This document shows, piece by piece, positions 1-9,818 of a stretch of DNA of 64,000 nt. The position numbers were made by a program, and so were the translations under genes. Numbering within the stretch: position 1 is the first letter of the stretch; each line of letters starts with the position of its first letter. Location of the stretch: assembly GCF_027359675.1 (NCBI RefSeq), contig NZ_CP114786.1, positions 2,218,501 to 2,282,500 of the forward strand. The letters run 5' to 3'. This DNA comes from Roseibium sp. Sym1 (GTDB taxonomy: Bacteria; Pseudomonadota; Alphaproteobacteria; Rhizobiales; Stappiaceae). Under the pieces are notes generated by a model. It made no database searches and was not told where the DNA came from. It worked only from the letters and a program-made list of their open reading frames with translations.

Positions 1-1326
1 CGACGTGATGACATCGTCGTCCCGGCCGACGAAGCGGATCCAGCCGTCCCTGTCCTTCATGCCGGTGTCGCCGGTCAGCAGCCAGTCGCCGGCGAATTTC
101 TTTTCCGTGGCTTGCCTGTTGTTCCAGTAGCCCAGGAACATCACCGGGTCGGGGCGCCTCACGGCAATGTTTCCGAGGGTCCCGGGCGGCAACTCCTCGC
201 CCTGGTCACTGACGACACTGACCGTGTGGCCGGGTACCGGGCGTCCCATGATGCCGGGCCGGGCTTCCATCAGCCTGGCGCAGCTGGAAACGATCATGTT
301 GCACTCGGTCTGGCCGTAGAACTCGTTGATCGTCAGTCCGAAGGTCTTCCGGCCCCAGTCGATCAGTTCGGCGCCGAGCGTCTCGCCTCCGGAGGCAACG
401 GATCTGAGGTTCAGCCGCCAGGTTTTTTCCGGCTCGGCGACCTGGCGCATCATCTTGAGAGCGGTCGGCGGCAGGAAGGTGTTGCGGATCTTCTGGTCCT
501 GAAGCAGCTGGAAGGCGGCGTCCGCCGTGAACTTCCGGAAGCGGCAGGCAACCACGGGCACACCGAGATAGAGCGCGGGCAGCAGCACGTCGAGCAGGCC
601 GCCGATCCAGGCCCAGTCGGCCGGTGTCCAGATGCGGTCGCCGGGCTGACCGAGGAAGTCATGGCTCATTTCAACGCCGGGCAGGTGGCCGAGCAGCACG
701 CGGTGACCATGGAGCGCGCCCTTGGGCTGGCCGGTCGTGCCGGAAGTGTAGATGATGATCGCGGGATCGTCCGGTGCCGTGTTACAGGCCTGGAACGTGT
801 CCTGGTGTCCGGCCATGTGGCTGGCGAGATCCTCCGCCGCGCCGTCTTCTCCGTCGACGCAGAACACGGTTGTCAGTTCGTGCAGGCTGTCGCGGAGCGG
901 TGCCAGCTTGGCGGCTCCGTCCAGATCCGTAATCACCGCCTTGGCGCTGGAATCCTTCAGCCGGTATTCCAGTGCTTCCTCACCGAACAGGGTGAACAGC
1001 GGGATGGTCACCGCGCCGAGCTTCAGGGCGGCAATATGGGCATAGGCGGTTTCCGGGCGCTGGGGCAGGAGAACGCCGATCCGGTCGCCGGGCTGGACGC
1101 CACGGCTCTTCAAGAGGTTCGCGAGCTGGTTGGACAGGCGCTGCAGGTCGCCATAGCTGTAATGGGCCTCGTCGCCGTTTTCATCGACAAAGACGAGGGC
1201 TTCCCGGTCCGGTTCCCTCTCGGCCCAGGCGTCGCAGACGGCAACGCCGATGTTGAACCGATCCGGAATGTCCCAGGCAAATTTTCCGGTGAGGGCCTCG
1301 TAGCTTGTTGCGTCAGGCAGCAGCAT
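1..1326 (-). CDS. AMP-binding acyl-CoA synthetase, C-terminus cut by window edge
   Basis: Activates a carboxylic acid to its acyl-CoA through an acyl-adenylate. About 442 residues are visible; the C-terminal domain lies outside the window. The adenylate-forming core motif IIYTSGTTGQPKGALHGHR is clear, followed by the NEFYGQTE region and the LLTGDTGMKDRDGWIRFVGR hinge region near the edge, all typical of the ANL superfamily. The start ATG at 1326-1324 follows a strong GGAGGAAAG ribosome site and lies 14 nt inside the end of the upstream carboxylase alpha gene, so the two are translationally coupled. Substrate cannot be read from sequence; the methylcrotonyl-CoA carboxylase context suggests a short branched or medium-chain acid, or acetoacetate from leucine breakdown. 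Family is certain; specificity is inference. Confidence 0.9.
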   Translation of the reverse strand, partial: MLLPDATSYEALTGKFAWDIPDRFNIGVAVCDAWAEREPDREALVFVDENGDEAHYSYGDLQRLSNQLANLLKSRGVQPGDRIGVLLPQRPETAYAHIAALKLGAVTIPLFTLFGEEALEYRLKDSSAKAVITDLDGAAKLAPLRDSLHELTTVFCVDGEDGAAEDLASHMAGHQDTFQACNTAPDDPAIIIYTSGTTGQPKGALHGHRVLLGHLPGVEMSHDFLGQPGDRIWTPADWAWIGGLLDVLLPALYLGVPVVACRFRKFTADAAFQLLQDQKIRNTFLPPTALKMMRQVAEPEKTWRLNLRSVASGGETLGAELIDWGRKTFGLTINEFYGQTECNMIVSSCARLMEARPGIMGRPVPGHTVSVVSDQGEELPPGTLGNIAVRRPDPVMFLGYWNNRQATEKKFAGDWLLTGDTGMKDRDGWIRFVGRDDDVITS

Positions 1327-3307
1327 CGCTTTCCTCCGCCAGTGCGAGCAGGATGGTGCCGTCTGTGACCTGTTCACCTTCGCTGACCAGCACCTCGCCG
1401 ACAACGCCGTCGCGCGGGGCCTTCAAGGTGTGCTCCATCTTCATGGCTTCCAGGATCACCAGCGGCTGGTCCTTCGTGACCGTATCGCCCGCCTTGGCGC
1501 TGAGCACCTTGACGAGGCCGGGCATCGGTGCAATCAGCTGATCGCCGGCGCCTGAGGCCTCCTCGTCCGCGCTGAGCGCGTCGGGAAGACCGACAGGGTA
1601 GGCATGGCCGCCAAGAAACACCGTCAGGCCCTTCTTTCCCTCTGCGACGACCGCACGGGCCCGGTGACCGGAGCGGTCATAGGTGATCGCGCCGCCCGTG
1701 ACATCTATCAGCTGGTAGTCGTATGCCCCCTTTGCCAGATGGACCTGGAAGCAGCGGTTGCCGAGGGCATGCACTTCCACGTCCTGGCGCTCGCCGCCCG
1801 TTTCGAGCAGGGCAAATTGGCGCGAGGCACTCCAGATGCGCCAGCCGGCCAGTGCGTCGAACGGGTCGCTGCCGGCGGCCGGCCGTGTCAGGCCAAGTGC
1901 GGTCAGGGCCGCGAGTGCAACCGCGTCCTCCGGCATGGCCGGTTCCTCGATCAGGCTGTCCAGATCGCGGTCGATCAGGCCGGTGTCGACATCGCCCTTC
2001 GAAAAGCCGTCGTGGCGGCAGAGGGCCGCGAGGAAACCGGCATTGGTGACACAGCCGGCGACCTCGGTCGCTTCCAGGCTTGCGAGCAGTTTGCCGAGCG
2101 CTGCCTCGCGGGTCGGACCATGGACGATTACCTTGGCGATCATCGGGTCGTAGAAGGGCGTGATCTCGTCACCGGAGCGCACGCCGCTGTCGACGCGGGC
2201 GCTTGTCTCGGGCAGGGCCAGATGCTCCAGCGTGCCGATGGCCGGCAGAAATCCCTTGGGTGCGTCTTCCGCATAAAGCCGGGCCTCGAAGGCCCAGCCG
2301 GTGAAGGAGAGCTCGTCCTGGGACTTCGGCAGCGGCTCACCGGACGCGACACGCAGCTGCCATTCCACGAGGTCCTCTCCGGTGATCATCTCCGTGACCG
2401 GATGTTCCACCTGCAGGCGCGTGTTCATCTCCATGAAGTAGAAGCGGTCCGCCTTGAGCCCCTCGGAGACATCGGCGATGAACTCGATGGTGCCGGCGCC
2501 GGAATAGTCGATGGCCTTGGCGGCCGTCACCGCCGCCTCGCCCATGGCCTTGCGCATCTCTTCGGGCATGCCCGGGGCGGGGGCTTCCTCGATCACCTTC
2601 TGGTGGCGGCGCTGCAGCGAGCAGTCGCGTTCGAACAGATGGACGGCATTGCCGTGGCTGTCGCCGAAGACCTGGATCTCGATATGGCGCGGCTTGGTGA
2701 GATATTTCTCGATCAGGACACGGCCGTCGCCGAAGCTGGCCTCGCCCTCGCGCTGGGCACCTTTCAAAGCCTCGGTGAAGTCCTTCGGATCGTCGACCCT
2801 TCGCATGCCCTTGCCACCGCCGCCGGCACGCGCCTTGATCAGGACCGGGTAGCCGATCTTGTCGGCTTCGCCTTTCAGGAAATCCGGATCCTGATTGTCG
2901 CCGTGATAGCCGGGCACGACGGGCACACCTGCATCGACCATCAATGCCTTGGCGGCGTCTTTCAGCCCCATGGCGCGGATGGATTTGGCGCTCGGGCCGA
3001 TGAAGGCGATGCCGGCTTTCTCAAGCGCCTCGACAAAGTCCGGGTTTTCCGACAGGAAGCCATAGCCCGGATGAACCGCTTCGGCGCCGCTCTGCCGGCA
3101 GACCTCGATGATCCGGTCCGTTTTCAGGTAGCTTTCGGCAACCGGCGCCGGGCCGATGCGAAAGGCCTCGTCGGCCATGGCGACATGCTTGGCGCCTGCA
3201 TCCGCGTCGGAATAGACGGCAACGGTCTTGATGCCGAGGTCTCTGGCGGTTGTCATGACCCGGCAGGCGATTTCGCCGCGATTGGCAATGAGGATCTTCT
3301 TGAACAT
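1313..3307 (-). CDS. mccA: Methylcrotonyl-CoA carboxylase alpha subunit (biotin carboxylase and carrier)
   Basis: Carboxylates the biotin it carries, using ATP and bicarbonate, for transfer by the beta subunit to 3-methylcrotonyl-CoA in leucine degradation. The 664-residue protein has an N-terminal biotin carboxylase domain (NRGEIACRV; ATP-grasp loop KARAGGGGKGMR near residue 160; EMNTRLQVEHPVTE), a middle linker domain, and a C-terminal biotinyl domain with EAMKMEHT, the modified lysine being near residue 622. Length fits MCC/PCC alpha subunits. Its ATG shares one nucleotide with the macrodomain stop, and its end overlaps the acyl-CoA synthetase start. Alpha subunits of methylcrotonyl-, propionyl- and geranyl-CoA carboxylases resemble each other; the assignment rests on the typical MCC beta subunit in the same operon. 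Confidence 0.92.
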   Translation of the reverse strand: MFKKILIANRGEIACRVMTTARDLGIKTVAVYSDADAGAKHVAMADEAFRIGPAPVAESYLKTDRIIEVCRQSGAEAVHPGYGFLSENPDFVEALEKAGIAFIGPSAKSIRAMGLKDAAKALMVDAGVPVVPGYHGDNQDPDFLKGEADKIGYPVLIKARAGGGGKGMRRVDDPKDFTEALKGAQREGEASFGDGRVLIEKYLTKPRHIEIQVFGDSHGNAVHLFERDCSLQRRHQKVIEEAPAPGMPEEMRKAMGEAAVTAAKAIDYSGAGTIEFIADVSEGLKADRFYFMEMNTRLQVEHPVTEMITGEDLVEWQLRVASGEPLPKSQDELSFTGWAFEARLYAEDAPKGFLPAIGTLEHLALPETSARVDSGVRSGDEITPFYDPMIAKVIVHGPTREAALGKLLASLEATEVAGCVTNAGFLAALCRHDGFSKGDVDTGLIDRDLDSLIEEPAMPEDAVALAALTALGLTRPAAGSDPFDALAGWRIWSASRQFALLETGGERQDVEVHALGNRCFQVHLAKGAYDYQLIDVTGGAITYDRSGHRARAVVAEGKKGLTVFLGGHAYPVGLPDALSADEEASGAGDQLIAPMPGLVKVLSAKAGDTVTKDQPLVILEAMKMEHTLKAPRDGVVGEVLVSEGEQVTDGTILLALAEESDAAA

Positions 3308-3822
3308 CAGCTGTCCGCCCTCCCGAGCGCGGTTGTCAGATAGGTGTGGCTCGCCGCGTCGAAGGCGACCAGTGTAACGGTTTTCATGTCCGGCAGGTCC
3401 ATCAGGACGCGGCGGAGCGTTGCAACGGCGATCCCGGCGGCCTGGTCCGCCGGATAGCCGTAGATGCCGGTCGAGATGGCGGGAAAGGCCACCGTCCGGC
3501 AGCCGCTTTCGGCCGCCAGGCGCAGGCTGGTCTCGTAGCAGCTCGCCAGCAGCTCCGGTTCGCCTTCGCTGCCACCGCGCCAGACCGGGCCGACCGTGTG
3601 AATGATGAACCTGGCCGGTAGTCGATAGCCCTTGGTGATCTTGGCCTGGCCGGTTTTACAGCCGCCCAGCAGCCTGCACTCATGAACAAGGTCCGGGCCG
3701 GCCGCGCGGTGGATTGCGCCATCGACGCCGCCGCCGCCGAGCAGCGAGGAGTTGGCAGCGTTGACGATGGCATCAACCTCGAGCTTTGTGATGTCGCCAA
3801 TAAGCGTTTCGATCCGGCTCAT
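3307..3822 (-). CDS. Macrodomain protein, O-acetyl-ADP-ribose deacetylase type
   Basis: A single 171-residue macrodomain, the family that binds ADP-ribose and in the YmdB branch hydrolyses O-acetyl-ADP-ribose or removes ADP-ribose from proteins or nucleic acids. Visible motifs are [20 protein letters not shown] (ADP-ribose binding, the catalytic-loop asparagine and glycine-rich loop), the [11 protein letters not shown] strand and [12 protein letters not shown] (phosphate-binding loop). The protein has no signal peptide and should be cytoplasmic. It sits between an ASCH-domain gene (1-nt overlap) and mccA (1-nt overlap), within an acyl-CoA carboxylase operon. This placement suggests it deals with acylated ADP-ribose or related side products of acyl metabolism, but that is inference; the family assignment is firm. 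Confidence 0.9.
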   Translation of the reverse strand: MSRIETLIGDITKLEVDAIVNAANSSLLGGGGVDGAIHRAAGPDLVHECRLLGGCKTGQAKITKGYRLPARFIIHTVGPVWRGGSEGEPELLASCYETSLRLAAESGCRTVAFPAISTGIYGYPADQAAGIAVATLRRVLMDLPDMKTVTLVAFDAASHTYLTTALGRADS

Positions 3823-4244
3823 CAGCTGGCCTCCGCCTGCAGGTCTTCCACGAGCCTGAAGCGCTCGCAGACGAGCTCCATGTCCGGGGCAAAACCGCCA
3901 TTGCGTTCGAAAAACGCCTTATGGTCCCGGCGCCAGCCCGAGAGGTCGTCGTTTTCGCCCTCGGCAAGGGCAAAATCCTCGGTCACATCGCAATAGCGCG
4001 TGACAGTGACCTCCAGCGTCTCGATGACGAGGGCCGGAGATCCGTCCCAGCTGAGGGCAATGTCCCGGCGACCTGCCACGGGCATGGTTTCGCCGCCCTC
4101 CCCAAAATCGCGCAGGGCGCCGCAGGTGGCGGTCTTCCTGCCGGACCGCACGAGCGCGATCAGCTGATCGCTCAGCTCCTCGCTGTCGCCGAACTTGAAG
4201 ATTTCGGCATCCGGATAGGTCTGTTTGAGATCGGTGATGGACAT
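3822..4244 (-). CDS. ASCH domain-containing protein
   Basis: A 140-residue cytoplasmic protein made almost entirely of an ASCH fold, related to PUA domains and linked to RNA or modified-nucleoside binding. Family hallmarks seen are [17 protein letters not shown] near the N-terminus, the [10 protein letters not shown] turn with the conserved lysine-threonine pair, the [11 protein letters not shown] segment and the C-terminal [14 protein letters not shown] strand. Some ASCH proteins are reported as ribonucleases or as N4-acetylcytidine amidohydrolases (E. coli YqfB), but which activity applies here is not decidable by eye. It starts 3 nt after the mccB stop and overlaps the macrodomain gene by 1 nt, so it is part of the carboxylase operon. 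Function in this context is unknown. Confidence 0.82.
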   Translation of the reverse strand: MSITDLKQTYPDAEIFKFGDSEELSDQLIALVRSGRKTATCGALRDFGEGGETMPVAGRRDIALSWDGSPALVIETLEVTVTRYCDVTEDFALAEGENDDLSGWRRDHKAFFERNGGFAPDMELVCERFRLVEDLQAEAS

Positions 4245-4247
4245 GGC

Positions 4248-5851
<1,604 letters not shown>

Positions 5852-5855
<4 letters not shown>

Positions 5856-6499
5856 GTCATCCGGTCTCCCGTCAAGGATGGGGTTGTGTCCGGTGCAACG
5901 GCCTTGCGCACCAGCTCAAGATAAAGCGCTTCGATGTCCTGTTTGGAGAGGTGGCCGCCTTCGCGGTACCAGTTCGGAATGCCGGTCAGCATGGCAATGA
6001 TGGCGCGGGTGGCGACACGCGCATTGGCGACCGCGTAGCGCCCCGCGGCTGCCCCTTGCGCAAGGATGTCAGAGAGGATTGCCTCGTAGCGGCTGCGCTC
6101 GGTCTCGACCACGTCGAAATTGTCCGGCTCGAGATTGCGCAGTTCCATGTAGGCGATGAACACCTCGTCGGCCTTTTCCAGGTGATAGCGGATATGGAAC
6201 CGCACAAACCGTTCCAGCGGATCCATGTCTTCTGCAAGATCGCAGGTGTCCCACGCGTTGAGCAGGTCCGCCATGTGGGACAGCATCAGGTCCTTCAGGA
6301 TGTCCTGCTTGGTCGGGAAGTGGTTGTAGAGCGCGCCGGGACGGACGCCGACATCGGAGGCGATCTCGCGCATGGAGACGGCGGCATAGCCGGAGGCGGC
6401 AAAGCGCTTCAGCGCCGCTTCGCGCACGCGCGCGGCGGTTTCCTGGCCCTTTGCACGGGACGGGCCACGTGTCTGCGATTTTTCGGCGGCGCCGGTCAT
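5852..6499 (-). CDS. TetR family transcriptional regulator of the mcc operon
   Basis: A 215-residue repressor-type regulator. The N-terminal helix-turn-helix is clear ([20 protein letters not shown] ... [18 protein letters not shown]); the C-terminal ligand domain matches the general TetR fold. The ATG at 6499 was chosen because GGAGG sits 6-8 nt upstream; an in-frame upstream extension to 6541 runs into the operator-like palindrome and has no ribosome site. The stop overlaps the mccB start by 4 nt, making it the first gene of the operon. The near-perfect palindrome at 6524-6543 is the probable autoregulatory operator. The ligand is probably an acyl-CoA of the branched-chain pathway, by analogy with TetR regulators of leucine and fatty-acid pathways; this is inference. 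Confidence 0.9.
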
Positions 6500-6523
6500 C
6501 ACGTTCCTCCCGGACCGTAAAAT

Positions 6524-6543
6524 AAATGAACGATCATTCATTT
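6524..6543. promoter_or_regulatory. Probable TetR operator
   Basis: AAATGAACGATCATTCATTT is an inverted repeat with 18 of 20 positions symmetric, centred on GATC. It lies 25 nt upstream of the TetR start codon in an AT-richer patch, where it could cover the promoter of the operon. Size and symmetry fit TetR dimers that bind such motifs in acyl-CoA pathways; binding itself is inferred. Confidence 0.65.
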
Positions 6544-6682
6544 ACAAGCGGGTTTTCCATGAACGGAGGATCTGAAACAAAGAATGGCCCGGGAAGTAGG
6601 TCTGTTGTCAAAAAACTTACATGGATAAGCTGTTCACAGTCATTCGAACGAACAGCCACATTTGTTTCAAGGGGACCGATTG

Positions 6683-7591
6683 ATGACCGAAGAGAGCGCA
6701 AAGACCTGGGTCGAGGCCGAATGGGCGGACAGTCTCGACGAAGAACTGGAAATGGAAATCGATGATCTGCTGGTGGCCAAGGATCTCGCCTTCATCTCGG
6801 AAAAGAAGCACAAGTCGCCGCTCGAGCGGAACACCTATTTCCACGAGTTGCTGCGCCTGCAGGCAGAGCTGGTGAAGCTGCAGGACTGGGTCCAGCATAC
6901 CGGCGAGAAGATCGTCATCGTCTTCGAGGGCCGGGACGCGGCCGGCAAGGGCGGCGTGATCAAGAGGATCACCCAGCGTCTCAACCCGCGCGTCGCCCGC
7001 GTGGTCGCCCTGCCGGCGCCGACGGACCGGGAAAAGAGCCAGTGGTATTTCCAGCGCTACGTGCCGCATCTGCCGGCCGCCGGTGAAATGGTGCTGTTCG
7101 ACCGCTCCTGGTACAACCGCTCCGGTGTCGAGCGCGTGATGGGTTTCGCGTCGGACGATCAGGTCGAGCAGTTCTTCAACGACGTGCCGGAATTCGAGCG
7201 CATGATCGTGCGTTCCGGCGTGCGGCTGATCAAATACTGGTTCTCGATTACGGACGAGGAGCAGCAGCTGCGCTTCCTGATGCGTATCCACGACCCGCTG
7301 AAACAGTGGAAGCTGTCGCCGATGGACCTGGAATCCCGCGTTCGCTGGGAGGATTACACCAAGGCCAAGGAAGAGACGTTCGAGCGCACCAACATTCCGG
7401 AGGCGCCTTGGTTCATCGTCGAGGGCAATGACAAGAAACAGGCGCGCCTCAACTGCATCAGCCACCTGCTCTCGATGATCCCCTACGAGGATATACCTCA
7501 CGATCCCATCCACCTTCCCGAGCGGGTCTACAACCAGGACTACGAGCGCAAGGTCCTGCCCGAGCATCTCTACGTTCCGCAGAAATTCTGA
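6683..7591 (+). CDS. ppk2: Polyphosphate kinase 2
   Basis: Moves phosphate between polyphosphate and nucleotides (single-domain PPK2 enzymes usually make ATP or GTP from NDP and polyphosphate). The 302-residue protein has Walker A-like GRDAAGKGG at about residues 85-93 and Walker B-like DRSWYNR near 140, plus PTDREKSQWYFQRYVPHLP and RWEDYTKAKEETFERT, all typical of the family. The ATG at 6683 follows AAGGGGA; an upstream in-frame TTG at 6662 overlaps this ribosome site and is less likely. It stands alone, divergent from the TetR operon, and no polyphosphate gene neighbours it. The subclass (ADP- or AMP-using) cannot be told from reading alone. Confidence 0.93.
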   Translation: MTEESAKTWVEAEWADSLDEELEMEIDDLLVAKDLAFISEKKHKSPLERNTYFHELLRLQAELVKLQDWVQHTGEKIVIVFEGRDAAGKGGVIKRITQRLNPRVARVVALPAPTDREKSQWYFQRYVPHLPAAGEMVLFDRSWYNRSGVERVMGFASDDQVEQFFNDVPEFERMIVRSGVRLIKYWFSITDEEQQLRFLMRIHDPLKQWKLSPMDLESRVRWEDYTKAKEETFERTNIPEAPWFIVEGNDKKQARLNCISHLLSMIPYEDIPHDPIHLPERVYNQDYERKVLPEHLYVPQKF

Positions 7592-7714
7592 GGCGCTGCC
7601 GAGAGGCGGTTCCTGCCGTTCGGCGCGACCGGTCGGCGTTCGACCGCCCTTGCAGTTCCCGCGGGTTCGTGCCATTTGAGTAGCGTGCCTCAAAAATCAG
7701 GGAAGGATGCCAGG

Positions 7715-8722
7715 ATGGGTGACAAGAATATCCGGTGGGGGATCGTTTCGACCGCCAATATCGGTCTGGAGAAGGTCATTCCCGGCATCCAGGTCTCCGC
7801 GACCGGGACGGCCCATGCCATCGCCTCCAGGGATCTGGAGAAAGCGCAGGCTGCCGCGAACGATCTCGGCATCGCGAAGGCCTACGGATCCTACGAAGAG
7901 CTGCTCGCCGATCCGGAGATCGACGCCATCTACAATCCGCTGCCCAACCACATGCATGTGCCGGTGACGGTCCAGGCGGTGAAGGCCGGCAAGCATGTCC
8001 TGTGCGAGAAACCGATCGCGCTCAATGCCGACGAAGCCAGGCAGTTGCTCGACCTGCCCAAGGACAGGCTGGTTGCCGAGGGCTTCATGGTGCGGGCCCA
8101 TCCGCAATGGCTGAAGGCGCGCGAGATCGTGCGCTCCGGGGCGCTGGGCGAACTCAAGGCGATCCAGACGTTCTTCAGTTATTACAACGACGATCCGGGC
8201 AATATCCGCAACATGGCCGATATCGGCGGCGGAGCGCTGCTGGACATCGGCTGCTACACCATGCTGGCCGGCCGCTTCTTCTTCGAGGCCGAGCCGGAAC
8301 GCGTGGTCTCGCTGATCGACCGGGATCCGGACTTCGGAACCGACCGGATGACCAGCGCCCTGCTCGATTTCGGCAACAACCGGCATCTGAATTTCGTGGT
8401 CTCGACCCAGCTGACGCCCTATCAGCGCATTCAGCTGGTCGGCACGAAGAAGCGCCTGGAAATCGTCATTCCGTTCAACGCGCCCCAGGGTGAAGCCGTC
8501 CAGATCCGCCTCGACGACGGCTCGATCCTGGGGGACGGCTCCATGCAGTCCGAGATCATCGCGCCGTGCGATCAATATGCCGAGCTGGTCGATGTCTTCG
8601 GCCGGGCGATCAGCGGCGACGCGGCTCTGCCCTACGGGGTCGAGGACGCGGTCCAGAACATGAAGATCCTGGATGCCATCTTCGCCTCGGCGGACGAGGG
8701 TGGCTGGGTGAGCGTGGGCTGA
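7715..8722 (+). CDS. Gfo/Idh/MocA family NAD(P)-dependent oxidoreductase
   Basis: A 335-residue dehydrogenase of the sugar/inositol oxidoreductase family. The N-terminal Rossmann fold reads WGIVSTANIGLEKVIPGI, then YNPLPNHMHVPVTVQAVKAG and the family signature KHVLCEKPIALNADEARQL with the catalytic lysine. The C-terminal half has the dimer beta-sheet with GGGALLDIGCYT. The ATG at 7715 has GGAAGG about 10 nt upstream; a longer reading from 7676 lacks support. A clear terminator follows. It stands as a single gene, so its substrate (a cyclic polyol, aldose or similar) is not indicated by context. Confidence 0.88.
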   Translation: MGDKNIRWGIVSTANIGLEKVIPGIQVSATGTAHAIASRDLEKAQAAANDLGIAKAYGSYEELLADPEIDAIYNPLPNHMHVPVTVQAVKAGKHVLCEKPIALNADEARQLLDLPKDRLVAEGFMVRAHPQWLKAREIVRSGALGELKAIQTFFSYYNDDPGNIRNMADIGGGALLDIGCYTMLAGRFFFEAEPERVVSLIDRDPDFGTDRMTSALLDFGNNRHLNFVVSTQLTPYQRIQLVGTKKRLEIVIPFNAPQGEAVQIRLDDGSILGDGSMQSEIIAPCDQYAELVDVFGRAISGDAALPYGVEDAVQNMKILDAIFASADEGGWVSVG

Positions 8723-8748
8723 GCCACGCCGTTTATTAGACAGACCAG

Positions 8749-8777
8749 AAGTCCCGGTTTCGGCCGGGACTTTTTTT
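8749..8777 (+). terminator. Rho-independent terminator after the oxidoreductase
   Basis: A 9-bp stem AAGTCCCGG / CCGGGACTT with a 6-nt loop is followed by seven T residues, 26 nt past the stop codon of the oxidoreductase gene. Confidence 0.9.
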
Positions 8778-8875
8778 GTGGCGCCAATTTTCAGCCAGGC
8801 ATTCCGGCCGAGCCTTGCGCCTGGCCGGGATCAGGAAAAACGGATTGGTCTTGAGGTGCTGACGCACCCCGACAG

Positions 8876-9721
8876 CTAGACGTGTGCGAAGGCGAATCCC
8901 CTTTCTTGCCTTTCAAGCACACCGAATTTCTCAGTCGCAAGATGGGTCGCCGCAAAGGGGACCTTCTCGACCGCGAGCCGCTCGAACAGTGCCTTGCGGG
9001 TTGTCGCCGCCTGCCGCGGATCGCTGTCGAGGGCGTAGTGGATGTCCGGGTTGGCGAATTGCAGCGCATCGGACACCACGGCATCGGCCGCGAGCAGCGT
9101 TTCCTCGCGGCCGGAGGAAAGGTGAACGATCTGGTGGCCGGGCGTGTGACCCGGGGCGGGCTCAAGACGGATGCCGTTGCCGAGATCGGTTTCGCCCTGG
9201 TGCAGCCGGACCCGGTCCTTCAGCGGAGCGGCCAGCGACTGGATCAGCGCGATCAGCGGGCGCCGGTCTTCCGGGACTGATGCCGGCAGGGCCTCGTCCG
9301 TCCAGAACGCCCATTCGGCGGCCTGGAGATGGATCTCGGCTTCCGGAAACAGGCAGACGCCATCGGCAACGAGTCCGCCGATGTGGTCGGCATGCATGTG
9401 CGTGACGATGATGTCCGTGATCGCGGCGCGGTCCTCGGCCCGGTCGTCCCGGCTCCACTCCAGGGCCCCACTTGCCGGAAAACGGTCCCTGAGCCAGTGG
9501 CCCGAACCTGCATCGACCAGAACGCGCCGGTTTCCCGCCTCGATCAGCCAGGTGTTGGCACCGAACCGGGCGGTCGGCGTGACCTTCGCGGCTTCACCGC
9601 ATGCGAGATTGGCGAAATAAGCGGCGGGAATGTCCAGAAAACCGTCCGGCAGGGCGGTCACCGTCAGGTCGCCGACCGTCCTGGTGGTGCCTGCCGCGGC
9701 AGCCATGGCCTGATCGAACAT
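8876..9721 (-). CDS. MBL-fold metallo-hydrolase
   Basis: A 281-residue metallo-beta-lactamase-fold hydrolase. The metal motif THMHADHIGG is near residue 115, with further ligands in APGHTPGHQIVHLSSG and LLAADAVVSD, and a C-terminal ATHL. The protein resembles the quorum-quenching-lactonase-like and general MBL branch, but the substrate cannot be assigned. The start at 9721 follows GGAAGGAGA. The gene is divergent from a GlxA-type regulator with about 97 nt between start codons, so that regulator may control it. No signal peptide is obvious. Confidence 0.87.
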   Translation of the reverse strand: MFDQAMAAAAGTTRTVGDLTVTALPDGFLDIPAAYFANLACGEAAKVTPTARFGANTWLIEAGNRRVLVDAGSGHWLRDRFPASGALEWSRDDRAEDRAAITDIIVTHMHADHIGGLVADGVCLFPEAEIHLQAAEWAFWTDEALPASVPEDRRPLIALIQSLAAPLKDRVRLHQGETDLGNGIRLEPAPGHTPGHQIVHLSSGREETLLAADAVVSDALQFANPDIHYALDSDPRQAATTRKALFERLAVEKVPFAATHLATEKFGVLERQERGFAFAHV

Positions 9722-9818
9722 TGATGTCTCCTTCCAAATGCTGTCGGACTGGAGACTAGGTGGGGGAAGGGGACAGGGCGATTGGCGCAAATGACAATAA
9801 ATATGCTAAATCAGCCAA

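Noticed and set aside
112..1368. 418-codon frame on the plus strand at the left edge
   Set aside because: The minus strand here encodes a clear acyl-CoA synthetase with all core motifs; the plus frame is its shadow.
1604..3343. 579-codon open frame on the plus strand opposite mccA
   Set aside because: It mirrors the real gene; GC-rich codon usage leaves the antisense frame open. It has no motif or ribosome site. The same applies to 58914-61316 (minus, opposite clpB), 53386-55605 (minus, opposite ptsP), 13971-15509 and 15606-17183 (minus, opposite the signalling genes).
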